From the NCBI RefSeq assembly GCF_008364765.1, contig NZ_VTUY01000002.1, positions 374,501 through 438,500 of the forward strand: a stretch of DNA of 64,000 nucleotides. The letters run 5' to 3'. Numbering within the stretch: position 1 is the first letter of the stretch; each line of letters opens with the position of its first letter. Below, in pieces: positions 25,388-34,502 of this stretch. Source of the DNA: Bacillus sp. CH30_1T. Its GTDB lineage: Bacteria; Bacillota; Bacilli; Bacillales; Bacillaceae_B. The notes beneath the pieces were generated by a model, which was given only the letters and a program-made list of their open reading frames with translations, made no database searches and was not told the origin of the DNA. The position numbers were made by a program, and so were the translations under genes.

Positions 25388-26821
25388 TTAACTAAACCAA
25401 GATCCAACCTTATTAATAATTCCAGTAGTACCTTTTTTTATTGAGTCCCCGATAGAGTCTCCTTTACCATCACTATCAACATCCATGAATTTTAGATCAC
25501 TTAGTAATGATGTTGTAATCATACCAACAGCTGCGCCTGCAACAGCCCCGACAGCTAACCCTATTGGACCACCGATAGCACCACCTGCAAGTGCACCGAC
25601 ATATGCTGATGATGCGATAGATGCACCAGCCACGGCAACATCTCCTGTAACATTCCCCGCAATCTCACTTGCTGATTGATCATGTTGAACGCCGTGTACA
25701 ATATCACCGACCACAGTAGTTCCAATTCCAATATATCCAATTTTATTTCCAGCCCATTTAAAGGACTCTTTTACCCCTGTCATGGGGTCAACTAATTTAT
25801 AAAGCTTAGGGTAATTAGTAGCGTTGGTCCCGCTATATCTATTTTTCTTGAAGTCCATCAGTTCAGGTTTAGTTAATGAGACTCGCACACGTCTCTTGCC
25901 TTGAGCAGTTGTATAAATACTTTTAGTAGCACCAAATCCTTTTCGAGCTTTATTCACGTTTTTCGCAGCCCCATAACCTGTGGCAGCCGTAATCCCCAAA
26001 TTCGTCGCAGCATTAATCGGCTGCTCTCGCCACTGATCAAAATTGATCCCTAGTGTCGGCGTAGGATCCCATTCCGGTTGCAATCCATTCACCGTATCAG
26101 CCGCTTCAACCCCATTCTCGACAAATCGGGGATTGTTGGTCAGCTCGAAATAAGGGTTTGTCGACCCGCTCTCGGACTCATATTGAGGGTTGTAACAGCT
26201 GTTGGGCTGATACGTATCGATTGAGATTTTCCCGTTGGAGAAGAGACCTTGAATTTGGTGAATGTATTGGTTCATCGTGTGGACATCCTGTTGGATTGGC
26301 TCCAGGTTGGCGGATTGACTTTGATCAAACTGGTGAAGTTTTTCAACGGTTTGATCTTTTTGCTGCCTCGCAACGTGAACCTGCTGAAGGAAAGAATCAT
26401 CCTGTAATCTTGGTAATGAGACGATATCTTGAACACTTTGAATCGTTTCATTGGACTCACTTGTTAAGTCCATGACCACATCTCTTCCCCGATTTAATCC
26501 GTTTTCCATATCATTCTGTAAAAAGCTTTCCTGTATATATCCATTTTGGGCTGGCTCCAACCCTTGTAATTCATTTTTAATGGCTTTCAGGGTAGATTGA
26601 TATGTTGTCACCATTTGCTGATAGAACTCCAGAAAGGATTGATGGGAATCCTGATAAAAAGACCGTATCGATTGACCTCCTTTTCCTTTAAAAGAGGCAT
26701 CTTGAGAAATAAAGTCATTTATGGCAGATTCGATTTCGATCATCTGTTCTTTTTGCTGGTTTAACTTTCGAAGTACTTGTTCTAATCCTGACTCCAGAGA
26801 CATGACATCCAGTGTTTTCAT
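25388..26821 (-). CDS. LXG-domain T7SS toxin with glycine-zipper C-terminus
   Basis: A 477-residue protein. Residues 1-~200 are an LXG-type helical domain (LDVMSLESGLEQVLRKL, then SFYQDSHQSFLEFYQQM), which targets toxins to the T7SS. The middle (~200-340) is a Pro/Asn/Thr-rich linker. Residues ~365-450 are a glycine/alanine-rich hydrophobic region (ALAGGAIGGPIGLAVGAVAG), a glycine-zipper pattern typical of pore-forming domains. A DVDSDGKGD motif near the C-terminus looks like a Ca-binding loop. Neighbours are two ywqH/ywqI-like partners upstream and a membrane protein downstream. Membrane depolarisation is the likely activity, by analogy with TspA and TelE; no nuclease motif is visible. Confidence 0.82.
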   Translation of the reverse strand: MKTLDVMSLESGLEQVLRKLNQQKEQMIEIESAINDFISQDASFKGKGGQSIRSFYQDSHQSFLEFYQQMVTTYQSTLKAIKNELQGLEPAQNGYIQESFLQNDMENGLNRGRDVVMDLTSESNETIQSVQDIVSLPRLQDDSFLQQVHVARQQKDQTVEKLHQFDQSQSANLEPIQQDVHTMNQYIHQIQGLFSNGKISIDTYQPNSCYNPQYESESGSTNPYFELTNNPRFVENGVEAADTVNGLQPEWDPTPTLGINFDQWREQPINAATNLGITAATGYGAAKNVNKARKGFGATKSIYTTAQGKRRVRVSLTKPELMDFKKNRYSGTNATNYPKLYKLVDPMTGVKESFKWAGNKIGYIGIGTTVVGDIVHGVQHDQSASEIAGNVTGDVAVAGASIASSAYVGALAGGAIGGPIGLAVGAVAGAAVGMITTSLLSDLKFMDVDSDGKGDSIGDSIKKGTTGIINKVGSWFS

Positions 26822-26835
26822 CCCAATTTCTCTCC

Positions 26836-27114
26836 TTACCTGGCTTTGATATGTGAAGACAGTTCCTGATCGGCATCCGCCATATCCTGGACAGCCTGTC
26901 GTGTCAATTCTTCATTTAGCATAAGTAATTCTTTATAACTCTGTACCAACTGTTCCATGCTTTGGTTCAACTCGTTCAATTTTGTTACCACTTCCAGGCG
27001 ATTTTCATGTCCAATGTTATTAGGTACATCCGGTTGAAGAGATTCTGCAGTGGATTTAATTTTTGAAAGGTGGTGGTCTATCTCACCTTGCACTACTCTG
27101 ATTTCATTACCCAT
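26836..27114 (-). CDS. YwqI-like DUF5344 protein, LXG partner
   Basis: A 92-residue all-helical protein (HHLSKIKSTAESLQPDV, then a long C-terminal helix), similar in size and position to YwqI of B. subtilis. Such proteins bind the LXG domain and help target the toxin to the secretion machine. The SD GGGAGGTAG precedes the ATG, and the LXG gene follows 14 bp later. Confidence 0.75.
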   Translation of the reverse strand: MGNEIRVVQGEIDHHLSKIKSTAESLQPDVPNNIGHENRLEVVTKLNELNQSMEQLVQSYKELLMLNEELTRQAVQDMADADQELSSHIKAR

Positions 27115-27150
27115 ACAAGCTACCTCCCGCTATATTAAATACATTTCTTT

Positions 27151-27501
27151 CTATTCAGCTGTTGCTTCAGCTTCAGATTCCAACCTATGAATGGTCTGTT
27201 CAATCGCCTGGATTTCACTTCTTATGGTGTGCATCTTACTGCTCAACATAGAGAACACTTCACTAAACTGGTTATTTTCAATCTCTGTAAAGTAATGAAG
27301 CATTCCTTCAAGCCTTATTTCATCAAATTTACTTGCAAGCGTCCCTTGCCAGGTGAATGCAGATAATTCAGGTTTTGTAATAGATTCCCGATAACTTGAA
27401 AATTCCTGTTTGTTGCCTTGAAGTTTGCTCTGACATTCCTGAAGCCTTTGAAGTTGCTCACGTTTTTCCCATAACAACCCGTAGTAAAAATATAAAGACA
27501 A
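27151..27501 (-). CDS. YwqH-like DUF5082 protein, LXG partner
   Basis: A 116-residue helical protein with heptad-like repeats (EKREQLQRLQECQSKLQGNK) and a central W-x-G-type turn (FTWQGTLASKF). It matches the place and size of YwqH, first gene of the B. subtilis ywqHIJ LXG operon. It starts at TTG 27501, where GAGGTGA lies six bases upstream. It begins the toxin operon, which ends at the terminator near 21580. Confidence 0.75.
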   Translation of the reverse strand: MSLYFYYGLLWEKREQLQRLQECQSKLQGNKQEFSSYRESITKPELSAFTWQGTLASKFDEIRLEGMLHYFTEIENNQFSEVFSMLSSKMHTIRSEIQAIEQTIHRLESEAEATAE

Positions 27502-27731
27502 GAACCTTCACCTCAATTGATTACTCTAATTCATAAAATTTTCCAATCTTTTTAACTATAACATGGATGAAATTTTGTCAGAATGATAGAATCTGTTTAT
27601 TTTTAGTATATGCAAGTAATCCTTTTTACCTATTCGATATATTATTTATCAATGAATAATACGAACTATTAATTAAGTATCACATTTTTTGTAAAATGAA
27701 ACCTATTTCACAACTATTATTTTCCAGGTTC

Positions 27732-27758
27732 TGAAACTTTTCTTATATTAAACACGTA
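27732..27758 (+). promoter_or_regulatory. Sigma-W promoter of ydbST
   Basis: TGAAAC at 27732-27737 and CGTA at 27755-27758 are 17 bp apart. This is an exact match to the ECF sigma-W consensus of Bacillus, 22 bp before the ydbS start. The ydbST genes are known members of the sigma-W regulon in B. subtilis. Confidence 0.85.
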
Positions 27759-27779
27759 TTTTAAGTCAGAGGTGAAAAA

Positions 27780-28298
27780 ATGTACATAAACATACCTGAA
27801 CCAACACAAACCATATCAAAAAAAGCCACCAAAGTTTGGCGGATATCCAACACGATAGGACATACAACAGCACTGCTCATCATAGGAGCCCTAATGATAT
27901 GCAGTGACCGATTCGATTGGTACGACTGGATCGGGATCGTTCTTTACATTCTTGGAGGGCTGTTCATTGTCTCTTCCATTTTCTCCATCTTCATTGAACC
28001 CATTTACCTGCAAAGAACCTGGCGCTATCAGGTCGATCAGGAATTCGTTCAGTTGAAATTCGGGAAATTTCAACAACAGCACATCTTAATACCCATGGAG
28101 AAAGTGGAATACGTCCGCACAGAGCAGGGGCCCATCATGCGTCGCTATGACCTTTATGACCTTGAAATCGGGACTACGACCTCCAGTCACAAAATACCTG
28201 CCATACCGGCAAATGTAGCGAAGACATTAAAAGCGGAAATTGCCACCTTCGCAAAGATTCGGGATAAAGTTTCGAAGAAAGGAGAAATAAGAGCATGA
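27780..28298 (+). CDS. ydbS: YdbS, PH-domain (DUF304) membrane protein
   Basis: A 172-residue protein with two membrane spans (~28-45 and 50-73) followed by one bacterial PH (bPH2/DUF304) domain. YdbS and YdbT act together and protect against certain antimicrobial compounds in B. subtilis. The SD AGAGGTG precedes the ATG. It overlaps ydbT by four bases and follows a sigma-W promoter. Confidence 0.88.
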   Translation: MYINIPEPTQTISKKATKVWRISNTIGHTTALLIIGALMICSDRFDWYDWIGIVLYILGGLFIVSSIFSIFIEPIYLQRTWRYQVDQEFVQLKFGKFQQQHILIPMEKVEYVRTEQGPIMRRYDLYDLEIGTTTSSHKIPAIPANVAKTLKAEIATFAKIRDKVSKKGEIRA

Positions 28299-29725
28299 CC
28301 CATTTTGCCAAAAGATATCACCCAGCCTATATCATCGTCGAATTAGTATCAACCGCGAAGGGCCTATTCGGGTTCTATATCCTCCTGTTCCTACTTAAGG
28401 CGAATTCAACTGCCGGATGGGTAATATGGGGCCGCTACGCTCTGTTGGCTGCAACAGCGGTGTCTGTCCTGTCGATCTTTGCCAAGTGGCTTTTCAACCG
28501 CTATGAATTAAGTAATAAAACGATCCTTTTCAGAGAAGGGATGTTCGTTAAAAAACAAAAAACGGTCTCCTGGGATCGGATCCACAGCCATCGATCCAAT
28601 ACGACCTTCATTCATCGCTGGTTTGGATTAACTTCTTTAACCATGGAGACAGGGACGAGTGGAGAAAATGCCCAATTTGAATTCCCCGTCATCACACAAC
28701 GAGAGAAAGTTCGCATTTTATCTTATCTCGAACAGAAGCAAAACAGAGATGAATCAAAAGATGGTATAAAGCCGGAACGCATGGTACACTTTCAAGCAAC
28801 CAGGAAAGACCTGATTAAAGCATCCTTCACGTCACTAAGTTTCCTGGCGATCTTCCCATTAATAAGTGCCATCTATTTCAATCTGGCCGATTTCTTTGCC
28901 CTCGAAGAATCAGCAGAAAGTGCCTGGCACTACTTGCTCGATCACGTGTGGATCCTGATCGTCCTTTTTCTCGCTGCCATGATCCTGTCCATCTTCATCG
29001 GCTTTGTAAAAACGTATATGAAGTATGGAAATTATGTCATTAGTGATGACCAGAAACGGATTTATATTAAAAAAGGGATTGGGAATGAGGTCAGCTACTC
29101 GATTCCAAAGAATAAAGTACAAGCTGTCAGAGTGGAACAATCCATTGTGAAAAGGATACTCGGGCTTGTTTCGATCAAGTTGATCAGTGCCGGCTCCTTT
29201 GAAGGTGAAAAAGAGGAAATAAGTTCTTTATATCCCTTTATGCCCAAACGTGAAGCTTATGATATGCTGCAGACCATCCTTCCCCACTATCCGATCAAAG
29301 AGGAGATGGAACGCTTCCCACTAAAGGTCCTTTGGCTGAAGCTTTTCCAACCTTATTATTTGACGATTGCTGCTGTAGTGGGCCTATGGATCTTTAAGAT
29401 GGAATGGATTTGGATCGCAGGCATTGTCTTTGGAGTATCCATCCTCCTCAGAATCCTTGATTACTTGTTTACAAGCTACACCCGCCACGATCAAACCGTC
29501 CAAATTCGAAAGGGAGGCTGGTTGAACGAAACCTTCGTCACCCATCGGGACCGAATCCAGCAGGTGACCGTGAAGCACTCATGGGTCGAGCGAAAATTTG
29601 GAGTGGCCACCATCATGTTCTCCAATCGGGCAAATCCGAGTCATGAGAGTTTGATGATTGGGGTGTCAAAAGAGGAAGCGGGTACGTTTTATGAGTGGTT
29701 TCATAAGAAATCCGTCTCTGGGTGA
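28295..29725 (+). CDS. ydbT: YdbT, multi-PH-domain membrane protein
   Basis: A 476-residue protein with repeated units of paired membrane spans and DUF304/bPH2 domains (about residues 10-130, 165-300 and 340-470). The repeated pattern is R/K-x-G near the start of each PH domain (LFREGMF, IKKGIG, IRKGGW). It works with YdbS in envelope stress defence. The start overlaps the ydbS stop. A hairpin is formed around its stop codon. Confidence 0.9.
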   Translation: MTHFAKRYHPAYIIVELVSTAKGLFGFYILLFLLKANSTAGWVIWGRYALLAATAVSVLSIFAKWLFNRYELSNKTILFREGMFVKKQKTVSWDRIHSHRSNTTFIHRWFGLTSLTMETGTSGENAQFEFPVITQREKVRILSYLEQKQNRDESKDGIKPERMVHFQATRKDLIKASFTSLSFLAIFPLISAIYFNLADFFALEESAESAWHYLLDHVWILIVLFLAAMILSIFIGFVKTYMKYGNYVISDDQKRIYIKKGIGNEVSYSIPKNKVQAVRVEQSIVKRILGLVSIKLISAGSFEGEKEEISSLYPFMPKREAYDMLQTILPHYPIKEEMERFPLKVLWLKLFQPYYLTIAAVVGLWIFKMEWIWIAGIVFGVSILLRILDYLFTSYTRHDQTVQIRKGGWLNETFVTHRDRIQQVTVKHSWVERKFGVATIMFSNRANPSHESLMIGVSKEEAGTFYEWFHKKSVSG

Positions 29726-29741
29726 GACGGATTTCATTTTT
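29708..29741. terminator. Terminator overlapping ydbT stop codon
   Basis: An 11-bp stem (AAATCCGTCTC with complement, 5-base loop) followed by ATTTTT; the ydbT TGA lies in the loop/stem. The convergent lipoprotein gene ends at 29740, so it serves both directions. Confidence 0.82.
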
Positions 29742-30669
29742 ACAGACCTGGATAACACCGGTTTAAATCTTCCGTTACTTTTACTTCCTTGACCTTACAC
29801 TGCCCCTCCAAATTAACTATTCCAACTATTGATTCATCCATCCCATGATTTTTGAAGACTTCAAATGCTTTAATTATCTCCCCTTCGCTTGACTGAGGAC
29901 GGATATGCAATGTTAAAGTTTGATGCTTATATAGCCGTGTGTAAAAATAATCATTGTCAACTTCCAGTTCTAAAATTGAACCAACAAACATATTTAGCGG
30001 CTCCAGTTCTTGATCCAATTCTTCTGTGTCTACAATATCATTATGGTGGAACAGCATAAATTGTTGCTCTAACACTTGTACAAAATCATTCGATTCATTT
30101 TTTCCGTAGTAATCTGTAATTAAATTATCATATCCCATTTTTAGATCAAGTGATATTTCAATAGGTATGTTTACAAGGTTTGAGCCTATTTTTTCAAGTG
30201 TATTGACTAGCTTTTCTGGGTTGGAGTCCCCACCATTGTAAATACCGTATACCTTAATATAGGTCTTCCCCTTATGTATCTTACTTTTCATATGTACATC
30301 TTCTATTCCATTTTCGAGGAAGACCTTATTATATTTTTTATACTCCTTATCGGTTTCAAGAAAATACTCATGTTTGCTTTGAATAAAATTTTCATCGAAG
30401 TTTTCGAGATTTCCAGAAATGTCACCACTAAATGTAAAATTTGGATGATCCTCCGATTCAAATTCTACATCATATCCATCTCCGAAAAGCTTTACGAGTA
30501 CCACAATGATCGTTGATCCAACTGGGGTAGATTCCTTTATTGAAGTCATTTTCACTTTTTCGCCATAAGCCTCTTCAATTTGCTTTTCAGTATATACCGA
30601 AACTTTTTCCTCCAACGAATCACATCCTGCCAACAGTAAGATTATCATTAGGAGAATGAACTTCTTCAC
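29740..30669 (-). CDS. Putative lipoprotein, 309 aa
   Basis: It starts GTG with signal peptide KKFILLMIILLLAGC, which ends in a lipobox (LAGC), so it is probably lipid-anchored at the outer face of the membrane. The mature part is acidic and mixed alpha/beta with no motif I recognise. AGAAGG is upstream of the GTG at 30669. It is a single gene, convergent with ydbT. Confidence 0.7.
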   Translation of the reverse strand: MKKFILLMIILLLAGCDSLEEKVSVYTEKQIEEAYGEKVKMTSIKESTPVGSTIIVVLVKLFGDGYDVEFESEDHPNFTFSGDISGNLENFDENFIQSKHEYFLETDKEYKKYNKVFLENGIEDVHMKSKIHKGKTYIKVYGIYNGGDSNPEKLVNTLEKIGSNLVNIPIEISLDLKMGYDNLITDYYGKNESNDFVQVLEQQFMLFHHNDIVDTEELDQELEPLNMFVGSILELEVDNDYFYTRLYKHQTLTLHIRPQSSEGEIIKAFEVFKNHGMDESIVGIVNLEGQCKVKEVKVTEDLNRCYPGL

Positions 30670-30770
30670 TATTTTTCTACCTTCTCTCTATTCAAAGTTT
30701 ATTTTTTGAAATCTTAGATTTATAAATGTAATGTTCAACTTTCATTAACAATAGAAATACATATGATAGC

Positions 30771-30956
30771 TTACATGTAATATACTATTTTTGGAAGAGA
30801 TAACACCTCAAAAAGACTTTTTAGTGAATATCCAAATTCATCAATGTAGATTTCTAAGTCTTCGGAAAGTTCTTCTATACTCTTATCAATAAGGTTGATT
30901 ACAAGGAACAATTCATGTGTCAGATAAAATTTTTCACTATTTGGGATAATCCTCAT
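30771..30956 (-). CDS. Doubtful small ORF, 61 aa
   Basis: A short acidic frame (SIEELSEDLEIYIDEFGYSL) with plausible amphipathic helix content but no good SD. It sits in a region of decayed genes and may be a fragment. I cannot assign it. Confidence 0.22.
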   Translation of the reverse strand: MRIIPNSEKFYLTHELFLVINLIDKSIEELSEDLEIYIDEFGYSLKSLFEVLSLPKIVYYM

Positions 30957-31039
30957 TCTGGAAAACTATATTGTGTTGAGGGTTCTGTTTGATCCATCAG
31001 CTTAGTCAATTTGCCGTTAATACTAATCGATTCTTATAT

Positions 31040-31547
31040 GTAATGGAGGATATGCCAGGGTAAGGTTTAATTCTTTTCAAGGTACCATCACCATGATCAG
31101 TGATTTTATAACAGGACAAAATGGAGAAGGGGAAGGCTGTAATAAATTAATATCTGTAGAAGATAGATCAAGAGGCACAGTGAATTTCGTCGTGTCACCA
31201 ACCATATATTTTGTGAACCATGTAATGGTGGCTGTAGGGATAGAATAACCGGATATTATGATGGAAACGCACCTGTTCCTCTTATCTATCCACCACAATA
31301 TCCTGCACTTGTCATGGTAAAAGAAAGTTCAACTCAAAATGTAAAAGTAGATTATTTCAACTCACAGTTGGAGAGCAGCGATGGCATGCTAAGATTAAAT
31401 CTATCCCCCTATACTCAAATGGTATTAACCAACGGACAATCCTTTTCAAAGTACCCTGGCAACCGGAATCTGATCGTGATCTATGGGCCCGCCACGATGA
31501 GTATACCTGCTCAAACCACTCCTTATAGAATCATTATCTGGTGTTAG
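31040..31547 (+). pseudogene. Frameshifted conserved Bacillus hypothetical gene
   Basis: Two plus-strand frames join into one protein: RFNSFQGTITMISDFITGQ through GTVNFVVSPTIYFVNHVMV, then, after a one-base loss near 31240, GYYDGNAPVPLIYPPQYPA through to IPAQTTPYRIIIWC and the TAG/TAA stop. The pattern (NFVVTPTTYFV, GYYDGNAPVPLIYPPQY) is that of a conserved Bacillus protein of unknown function that I recall. The start is also out of frame: an ATG at about 31050 runs into TAA after three codons. So the gene is dead, with two changes. Confidence 0.6.
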
Positions 31548-31618
31548 ACATTTCGTGTTTTGTTCATTTACAGGCTTTTCTATGTACATATGTACAGATG
31601 GAATTCTGATAGATTACA

Positions 31619-31655
31619 CGAAACAAACCCAAGCCATGAGCTTGGGTTTGTTTCG
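31619..31655. terminator. Terminator after mqo
   Basis: A 13-bp perfect stem (AAACAAACCCAAG with complement, loop CCATGAG) lies 20 bp after the mqo stop. The T-run is weak in both directions. Confidence 0.7.
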
Positions 31656-31675
31656 AATATATTTAGGTTTGCATA

Positions 31676-33178
31676 TTAACTGTAAGCTAACTCTTTCCCA
31701 TGTAGACCAAGCGTCTCTGCTGTTGAAGTATGAATTTCATTAAACAGCCATGGGTTTTCCACTAGTGACATCCCATATGAAGGAATCATTTCTTTTAGTT
31801 TCGGCTCCCACTCACTCATATGCTGTGGGAAGCATTTTTCAAATAACTCAAGCATAACGTGAACGGCAGTAGAAGCCCCAGGGGAAGCACCAAGTAATGC
31901 GGCTACAGAGCCATCAGCGGCACTGACTACTTCCGTACCGAATTGAAGTGTTCCTTTCCCGCCTGCCTCAGTATCTTTGATCACCTGCACACGTTGGCCA
32001 GCCACTACGATATCCCAATCTTCGAGTTTAGCATTAGGGATAAACTCCCGCAGTTCTTCCATTCGCTTTTCATTCGACAACAATACTTGCTGGATCAGGT
32101 ATTTAGTCAATGACATCTCTTTGGCACCTGCCGCGAGCATCGTGAGAACGTTATTCGGTTTGACAGAACCAATCAAATCTAAATTTGAACCCGTTTTTAA
32201 GAACTTGGGTGAAAAACCGGCAAACGGTCCAAACAGTAACGATTTTTTATTATCGATATATCGTGTATCAAGATGCGGAACAGACATTGGGGGAGCCCCC
32301 ACCTTGGCTTTACCATATACTTTGGCATGATGCTTCGCTACTACTTCCGGATTGTTACACACCATAAACAGTCCGCTTACCGGGAATCCTCCAATATGTT
32401 TCGATTCAGGAATACCAGTTTTTTGAAGTAAAGGAAGACTTCCGCCTCCACCGCCGATAAAGACAAATTTTGCCGTGTGATTTTCGATTTTACCACTGTC
32501 GATATTATGCACCTTGACTTCCCAAGATCCGTCACTGGTACGTTTAATATCCTTCACACTATGCTTGTAGTTTATCTCGACATTTTGCCTCGTTAAATGG
32601 TCAAACATCATTCGTGTTAAAGCCCCGAAGTTGACGTCCGTCCCGGAGTCGATTTTGGTTGCCGCTATCGGTTCATTCGATGTACGGCCTTCCATGATGA
32701 GCGGTATCCACTCCTTTAGTTTTTCAGGGTCATCGGAAAATTCCATTCCTTGAAACAAGGGATTACTTGACAGCGCTTCCAATCGTTTTTTCAAAAACGC
32801 TACATTTTTTTCCCCTTGCACCATACTCATATGAGGTATAGGCATGATAAAGCCATCAGGATTACCTATCAAATCACGGTTTACAAGATACGACCAAAAC
32901 TGTCTTGAAAGCTGGAATTGTTCATTGATTTTAATTGCTTTACTAATATCTACCGATCCGTCAGATTTCTCGGACGTATAGTTAAGCTCGCACAATGCAG
33001 CATGCCCCGTACCCGCATTATTCCATTCGTTCGAGCTTTCTTCACCTGCACTTGAGAGCTTCTCAAACACTTTGATTTCCCATTCAGGTGCTAACTCTTT
33101 CAGCAAAGATCCCAAAGTCGCGCTCATGACTCCGGCACCAATTAAAATAACGTCTGTTTTTTTCTGTATGCTGCTCAT
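31676..33178 (-). CDS. mqo: Malate:quinone oxidoreductase
   Basis: A 500-residue FAD enzyme that oxidises L-malate to oxaloacetate and passes electrons to the quinone pool at the membrane, as a bypass of malate dehydrogenase in the TCA cycle. The FAD-binding motif [20 protein letters not shown] is near residues 10-29; family marks [17 protein letters not shown] (~50-67) and [20 protein letters not shown] follow. The SD GTAAGGAAGG precedes the ATG. Length is that of the family, and the gene is intact. Confidence 0.96.
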   Translation of the reverse strand: MSSIQKKTDVILIGAGVMSATLGSLLKELAPEWEIKVFEKLSSAGEESSNEWNNAGTGHAALCELNYTSEKSDGSVDISKAIKINEQFQLSRQFWSYLVNRDLIGNPDGFIMPIPHMSMVQGEKNVAFLKKRLEALSSNPLFQGMEFSDDPEKLKEWIPLIMEGRTSNEPIAATKIDSGTDVNFGALTRMMFDHLTRQNVEINYKHSVKDIKRTSDGSWEVKVHNIDSGKIENHTAKFVFIGGGGGSLPLLQKTGIPESKHIGGFPVSGLFMVCNNPEVVAKHHAKVYGKAKVGAPPMSVPHLDTRYIDNKKSLLFGPFAGFSPKFLKTGSNLDLIGSVKPNNVLTMLAAGAKEMSLTKYLIQQVLLSNEKRMEELREFIPNAKLEDWDIVVAGQRVQVIKDTEAGGKGTLQFGTEVVSAADGSVAALLGASPGASTAVHVMLELFEKCFPQHMSEWEPKLKEMIPSYGMSLVENPWLFNEIHTSTAETLGLHGKELAYS

Positions 33179-33189
33179 GATAACCTTCC

Positions 33190-33290
33190 TTACTCTTTAT
33201 ATTTTCAGAAAAGAGTAACCGCTCCTGCTCGGGTCTCACTTAAAGCAAGGCGCCACCCTGGAACTCACCTGTTCTGTTATAACCATACCA
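33190..33290 (-). promoter_or_regulatory. GC-rich structured leader before mqo
   Basis: On the mqo strand this region has GTTCCAGGGTGGCGCCTTGC then AGCAGGAGCGG, unusually GC-rich for the region and able to form a hairpin (CCTTGCT with AGCAGG). AGGGTGG is also the beginning of a T-box, but the rest does not match the consensus. I mark it as a possible leader RNA of unknown type. Confidence 0.25.
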
Positions 33291-33547
33291 CAATCTATTA
33301 TAATAATTTAGGGGTTAAAATATCTACCATTATCTGATAATTATATACTATTTTGAGCTTTTAAAAAAGTGCAAAGTCCGTTTTCAAAGACTTGGTAACC
33401 TAGTAAACAAAAATATATACATAGGAATCTATTCCCACGCCCATCCTCTAAAGCCCCTGGGAAAACCTGCACATTTTTGTTCACTCGGTTTTTGGGGATA
33501 GCGCAGCATTTCAATGAGGATTGAAAACTTGAGTTAACTTGTCGTTA

Positions 33548-33592
33548 AAAAAGGATCAAAGAACGTTGGGTTGTTCTTTGATCCTTCTTTTT
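33548..33592. terminator. Terminator after the YiaA-like gene
   Basis: A 14-bp perfect stem (AAGGATCAAAGAAC with complement) with T-runs on both sides, about 60 bp after the stop of the YiaA-like gene. Confidence 0.85.
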
Positions 33593-33649
33593 TGCTAACT
33601 TATCCAGAACAACAAAGGGCAGTATTGCAAGCAGTACCGCCCCCCATTA

Positions 33650-34120
33650 TTAATTTCTTTCTCTAGCCAGCTGCGTATCCCGGATATTTTTCTGAATGGT
33701 AATAGCCGCAAATAGACTAAGAACAAATGACATACCATAAAATCCTTTTTCACTTAAGATAATACTACCGGCATTATAAAGTCCGATCGCCATCAAGGAA
33801 ATGGCTACAATCACTGCAAACCAACTGAGTCCGTAATAGATGCCCGAAACAGGGATATCCTCTTCCTTGTCCCTTACTGCTTTTTGCAGGGATACGGCTG
33901 CATACAATCCGAATATCAATACAGCAAAGTAATACCCCTTCTCATTCAGTTCCATTCCTGCATTGAACAGGCCAATCAGATAAGCGGAGACACCTACCAC
34001 CAAAGCTGCCCAACTTGCCCCTTTAAACGCGGCAGTCGGTTCCCCTTCTTTTCTTTCCACCTTGATCTTTGGTTTCTTTTCATCATTTTTCATTAACGGG
34101 TTTTCATTCAACTCAGACAT
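33650..34120 (-). CDS. YiaA/YiaB-type small membrane protein
   Basis: A 156-residue protein with a charged N-terminus (~1-30) and two copies of a two-span unit: GASWAALVVGVSAYLIGLF ... GYYFAVLIFGLYAAVSLQK and then LSWFAVIVAISLMAIGLYN ... KGFYGMSFVLSLFAAITIQK. This is the YiaAB two-helix domain, of unknown role. The SD AAAGGGGTG precedes the ATG. It is a single gene. Confidence 0.82.
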   Translation of the reverse strand: MSELNENPLMKNDEKKPKIKVERKEGEPTAAFKGASWAALVVGVSAYLIGLFNAGMELNEKGYYFAVLIFGLYAAVSLQKAVRDKEEDIPVSGIYYGLSWFAVIVAISLMAIGLYNAGSIILSEKGFYGMSFVLSLFAAITIQKNIRDTQLARERN

Positions 34121-34256
34121 TTACCGCACCCCTTTACTGTCATTCAATATGCAGGATTTACCCTGCTACCTAAGAATCATTATAGCAATTTTTTACAGAT
34201 TTTGTTTACTATTATGAGTGAAATTTTCACTTATATGGTATGAATTTTTTTAGTAA

Positions 34257-34313
34257 AAATGGCCAGTCCCCAGTATGCGTAGCGATAGCTTACTGGCGGA
34301 CTGACCCTTTTTT
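34257..34313. repeat. GGTCAGTCC-type long hairpin, copy 1
   Basis: A long imperfect hairpin (GGCCAGTCCCCAGTATGC opposite GCTTACTGGCGGACTGACC) followed by T7 on the plus strand. It lies between two divergent genes, where no gene ends, so it is not a usual terminator. A related hairpin stands at 35514-35571. Confidence 0.6.
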
Positions 34314-34502
34314 TGCTATCTTTTATTTTTTTTCTTTTAGTCATGAAGAAACACGACTAATCATCCCCTTGCACTTTTCGCTTTTTACTATTAAAGTATA
34401 TACTGGTTGAAATCCAGCCCAACTGGGAATGGATAAAACTGAAGTACTTTACTTTTTAATTATGGGAACATGTTTTCCTTAAGGAAAGGGTTTAAATATA
34501 TT

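Noticed and set aside
33190..33290. T-box riboswitch before mqo
   Set aside because: Only AGGGTGG agrees; the following ACCGCG part, Stem I and an amino-acid related gene are missing.
34257..34313. Ordinary transcription terminator
   Set aside because: No gene ends nearby on either strand; the genes on both sides start away from it. Listed as a repeat.
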